Below, one piece after another: positions 11,740 to 13,507 of a DNA stretch of 13,507 nt. Location: assembly GCA_910588625.1 (NCBI GenBank), contig CAJUQN010000077.1:1-13507 (forward strand), in the 5' to 3' direction. The stretch's first letter is position 1. The number at the start of each line of letters is the position of its first letter. The notes under the pieces were generated by a model. The model was not told the DNA's origin, made no database searches, and saw only the letters and a program-made list of their open reading frames with translations. The stretch is from an uncultured Oscillospiraceae bacterium (lineage in GTDB: Bacteria > Bacillota > Clostridia > Oscillospirales > Oscillospiraceae). Position numbers and translations under genes: made by a program.

Positions 11740-12945
11740 TCACAGCTCCGGGTCTTTGGCCTTGCCCTTACCGGGGCTGGGCGGCTTGGGCGCGTCCTGC
11801 TGCTCCTGGAGTTTTTTCCGCACCGAGGGCCGACGCAGCACCAGGGGCTGAAAACGGTTTTCGTCCTGCCGGATCAGGGCATAGGTGCCCTTCCGCCCGT
11901 TCAGCGCGGAGAGGGTCAGGGACTGGAAGGGCAGCATAGCCATCAGCCGGTCGTGGTCCTTCGTCTTGGCCCGCGCCAGGAAGTCCGGGGAGATTTGGGC
12001 CATGTAGTGGGTTTTGTTGGGGCTGTTCGGCTCCGGGGCGTTTTGGAACTCCGCCAGAATCCGCGCCGCTTCCGCTTTGATGTCCTCCCGTTTGAGGGGC
12101 AGGGACAGCAGATATCCATGCCGCGCCTCGCTCACAAACAGGTTCAGAAGGCCGGGGTGACTGCGGGTGATCAGGTAGGAGACATCCCGCCGCCCGCTTT
12201 CAAACGCGACAGGGATCGTCCGCGCCCAATCTTTGTTGGCACGGGACACGCGCCCATCCTGCTCCATGTCCTGCACGGTATTTGCCAGCACATAGAGCAT
12301 CCGCTCATAGCCGAACCGCTTCACCACATCCTGGACCGCCGCCGCTGTATTGAGACAGTTGTCGCTGTAGTGGTCAGCGATGGCCTGTTCAATCGCCTCC
12401 TTGCAGCCGATGTTGGCGGTATGGGACGCGATGTGCTGTGTTTCCTCCCCATGCTGGTAGGCATATTGAAAAGATTCTGTGTAAACCGGGGTCTTGTCCA
12501 TTTTGGTTCCCTCCCTTTTATGTTGTGTGGAACGTACCTCGGACTTTTGCTCGGCCAGCTCCAGAATGTCCTCACGCACCACATCAATGAACAAATCCAC
12601 CTTGGCGGGGTGGCTTTCCAGGGTACAGCTATCCCGGCCCCCGGCCATTCCGTACATCGGAACAGTGTTGGCCCAGCTTGCGTTGTGGCCGGAAAAGCGG
12701 TTATCAAGATTTTTCTCACGGACAGTATAGGCCAGAATGAACGTCACCTTCTCCGGGCCAAACTGCTTCAAAACGCTTTTGGCGGAATCCCTGGCAAAAT
12801 TCATTCCATCCCAATTATCGTTGATGGCCTTGTCGATGGCGCACTTACAGTCGGTGAGAGCTTTCAGCGACGCCCGGTACTGATCCAGCTCTCCGTTCTC
12901 CCGTGCGTAGGCGGCGGGGTGTGGGTAAATTGGGGTCTTATCCAT
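11740..12945 (-). CDS. Fused tandem DUF3849 protein
   Basis: 401 residues. Two DUF3849-like units are joined: residues 1-135, beginning MDKTPIYPHPAAYARENGEL, and residues 149-285, beginning MDKTPVYTESFQYAYQHGEE. Each has the same order: an N-terminal Tyr-rich strand, an AIDKAINDN or AIEQAIADHY helix, a KSVLKQFG or QDVVKRFG helix, an ILAYTV or VLANTV strand, and a WANTVPM or WARTIPV motif. A Pro-rich, basic tail with RRPSVRKKLQEQQD follows (about 310-401). The function of DUF3849 is unknown; it is common in conjugative elements. The ATG at 12945 has AAGGAGG eight bases upstream. A second good ribosome binding site lies exactly before the second unit, so a shorter 253-residue product is expected too. 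Confidence 0.8.
   Translation of the reverse strand: MDKTPIYPHPAAYARENGELDQYRASLKALTDCKCAIDKAINDNWDGMNFARDSAKSVLKQFGPEKVTFILAYTVREKNLDNRFSGHNASWANTVPMYGMAGGRDSCTLESHPAKVDLFIDVVREDILELAEQKSEVRSTQHKREGTKMDKTPVYTESFQYAYQHGEETQHIASHTANIGCKEAIEQAIADHYSDNCLNTAAAVQDVVKRFGYERMLYVLANTVQDMEQDGRVSRANKDWARTIPVAFESGRRDVSYLITRSHPGLLNLFVSEARHGYLLSLPLKREDIKAEAARILAEFQNAPEPNSPNKTHYMAQISPDFLARAKTKDHDRLMAMLPFQSLTLSALNGRKGTYALIRQDENRFQPLVLRRPSVRKKLQEQQDAPKPPSPGKGKAKDPEL
12499..12517 (-). promoter_or_regulatory. Internal ribosome binding site and start inside the DUF3849 fusion
   Basis: On the minus strand AAGGGAGGG (12517-12509) lies seven bases before ATG (12501-12499), the codon that begins the second MDKTP unit. 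The bases are also read in frame as linker residues KREGT. This is a relic of two once separate genes, or a working internal start. Confidence 0.65.
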
Positions 12946-12969
12946 GTTGTAATCCTCCTTGAATAAAAT

Positions 12970-12997
12970 CAGCCAGGAGGCCGAAACCTCCTGGCTG
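12970..12997 (-). terminator. Terminator between the Fic and DUF3849 genes
   Basis: CAGCCAGGAGG (12970-12980) and CCTCCTGGCTG (12987-12997) pair perfectly around CCGAAA, followed on the minus strand by ATTTTATTC. It lies 16 bases after the Fic stop and just before the DUF3849 ribosome binding site. Confidence 0.75.
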
Positions 12998-13013
12998 TCC
13001 GTTTGTTATTCTG

Positions 13014-13507
13014 TTACAGCTCCGGCCCATCCCTTTGAACGGTGGGCAGCTTGATGTGGAACATCCGGCAGTAGTCCCTTTGAGCTTCCAGCTCACACTC
13101 CGCGATCAGCTTCACAAAGGCTTCATCCGAGGGAGACCGCTTCCGCTGGGCCTGCTGCAAGGCGGTGATATAGTCGTGCCGCCACACCGGGGGGATGGAC
13201 ACAATACAATAGCCCTGGTTTATCAGGATCAGGTTCATCAGCAGCCGCGCCGTGCGCCCGTTGCCGTCCTGGAAGGGGTGGATGTCCACCAAGCGGCGGT
13301 GGGCATAGGCGGCAAACTCTACCGGGTGCATCGTCTCTTGCTTTTGGGGCAGCTCCGCCACAAATGCCGCCATACACGCCGGAACATCCCCCGCAGCGGG
13401 GGGCACATACTCCGTCCCTGTGATGAACACCTGTCCCGTGCGGTACTGTCCAGCGGCGTCCGGGTCGATGCCATGGTAGAACAGGCGGTGCAGGCGGCGT
13501 ATCACGT
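13014..13507 (-). CDS. Fic-domain protein, N-terminus outside the window
   Basis: At least 163 residues are visible; the frame is open to the window edge and the first usable codon is GTG at 13505, so the true start lies beyond. The complete Fic signature DIHPFQDGNGRTARLL is present, with catalytic His76 (counted from 13505) and the nucleotide-binding GNGR. Fic enzymes transfer AMP or a related group to target proteins. The upstream part LHRLFYHGIDPDAAGQYRT fits the usual Fic N-terminal helix before the core. No inhibitory helix motif is seen in the visible part; it may be in the missing N-terminus or in a neighbouring gene. A terminator follows, so it is the last gene of its own transcript. 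A toxin or host-modifying role is inference. Confidence 0.88.
   Translation of the reverse strand, partial: VIRRLHRLFYHGIDPDAAGQYRTGQVFITGTEYVPPAAGDVPACMAAFVAELPQKQETMHPVEFAAYAHRRLVDIHPFQDGNGRTARLLMNLILINQGYCIVSIPPVWRHDYITALQQAQRKRSPSDEAFVKLIAECELEAQRDYCRMFHIKLPTVQRDGPEL

Larger units (their letters stand above)
1..13507. mobile_element. Internal part of an ICE/IME from a gut Clostridia-type host
   Basis: The whole window reads as one element interior. A TnpW-like gene and a sigma-like helix-turn-helix gene lie at the left, a regulatory and membrane cargo sits in the middle, and a relaxase/MobC/DUF3849/SLOG mobilization block is at the right. No attachment site, terminal repeat or recombinase is visible, so both ends must lie outside. 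No T4SS genes (VirB4, VirD4) are seen, so whether this is a full ICE or a mobilizable element cannot be decided here. The host group is an inference from gene families and ribosome binding sites. Confidence 0.75.

Noticed and set aside
11731..12966. 411-codon open frame on the plus strand
   Set aside because: It mirrors the DUF3849 fusion, whose duplicated motifs and two ribosome binding sites show the minus strand is coding.

Overview
The window looks like part of an integrative and conjugative or mobilizable element (ICE/IME) from a gut Clostridia genome, probably Oscillospiraceae or Lachnospiraceae. The evidence is a MobP-type relaxase with a MobC partner, DUF3849 proteins, a SLOG protein, the short helix-turn-helix 'sigma-like' gene and a TnpW-like protein typical of Firmicutes elements, strong GGAGG ribosome binding sites, and a mix of GC-rich backbone genes with AT-richer cargo. 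No tRNA, rRNA or CRISPR array is visible. Neither element end is in the window.

Layout, left to right. (1) 1-1600, mostly minus strand: control and integration module, with a candidate leader peptide, a 43-residue basic ORF, the sigma-like gene and tnpW. A recombinase would be expected just beyond base 1. The non-coding parts are dense with inverted repeats, several of which enclose ribosome binding sites. (2) 1600-2140: a plus-strand XRE regulator with a repeat-rich upstream region, closed by a bidirectional terminator. (3) 2136-8528, minus strand: cargo, in transcription order CARDB-repeat membrane-anchored protein, MacB/FtsX-type ABC permease, OmpR-type response regulator, sensor kinase, YcxB-like membrane protein and an orphan winged-helix protein. 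The response regulator has a good promoter of its own. The CARDB gene appears to have lost its 5' end, and no ABC ATPase is present, so this half of the cargo may be a remnant. (4) 8560-8740: junction with a palindrome, an intrinsic terminator and three hairpins sharing one triloop. (5) 8741-13507: mobilization module on the minus strand (Fic protein, fused double-DUF3849 protein, MobC, SLOG protein, a 100-residue conserved-type protein, relaxase), interrupted by a plus-strand ribbon-helix-helix regulator.

How it may work together: MobC and the relaxase would nick oriT. The ribbon-helix-helix protein probably controls the SLOG/small protein/relaxase segment through an AT-rich divergent region. 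The XRE protein probably controls itself and the integration-side transcript. The two-component system probably responds to an envelope signal handled by the CARDB/permease pair. The most unusual points are the relaxase whose natural start codon is ATA, the in-frame fusion of two DUF3849 genes that keeps an internal ribosome binding site, the 5'-truncated CARDB gene, and the layered RNA-hairpin control suggested around the sigma-like gene.
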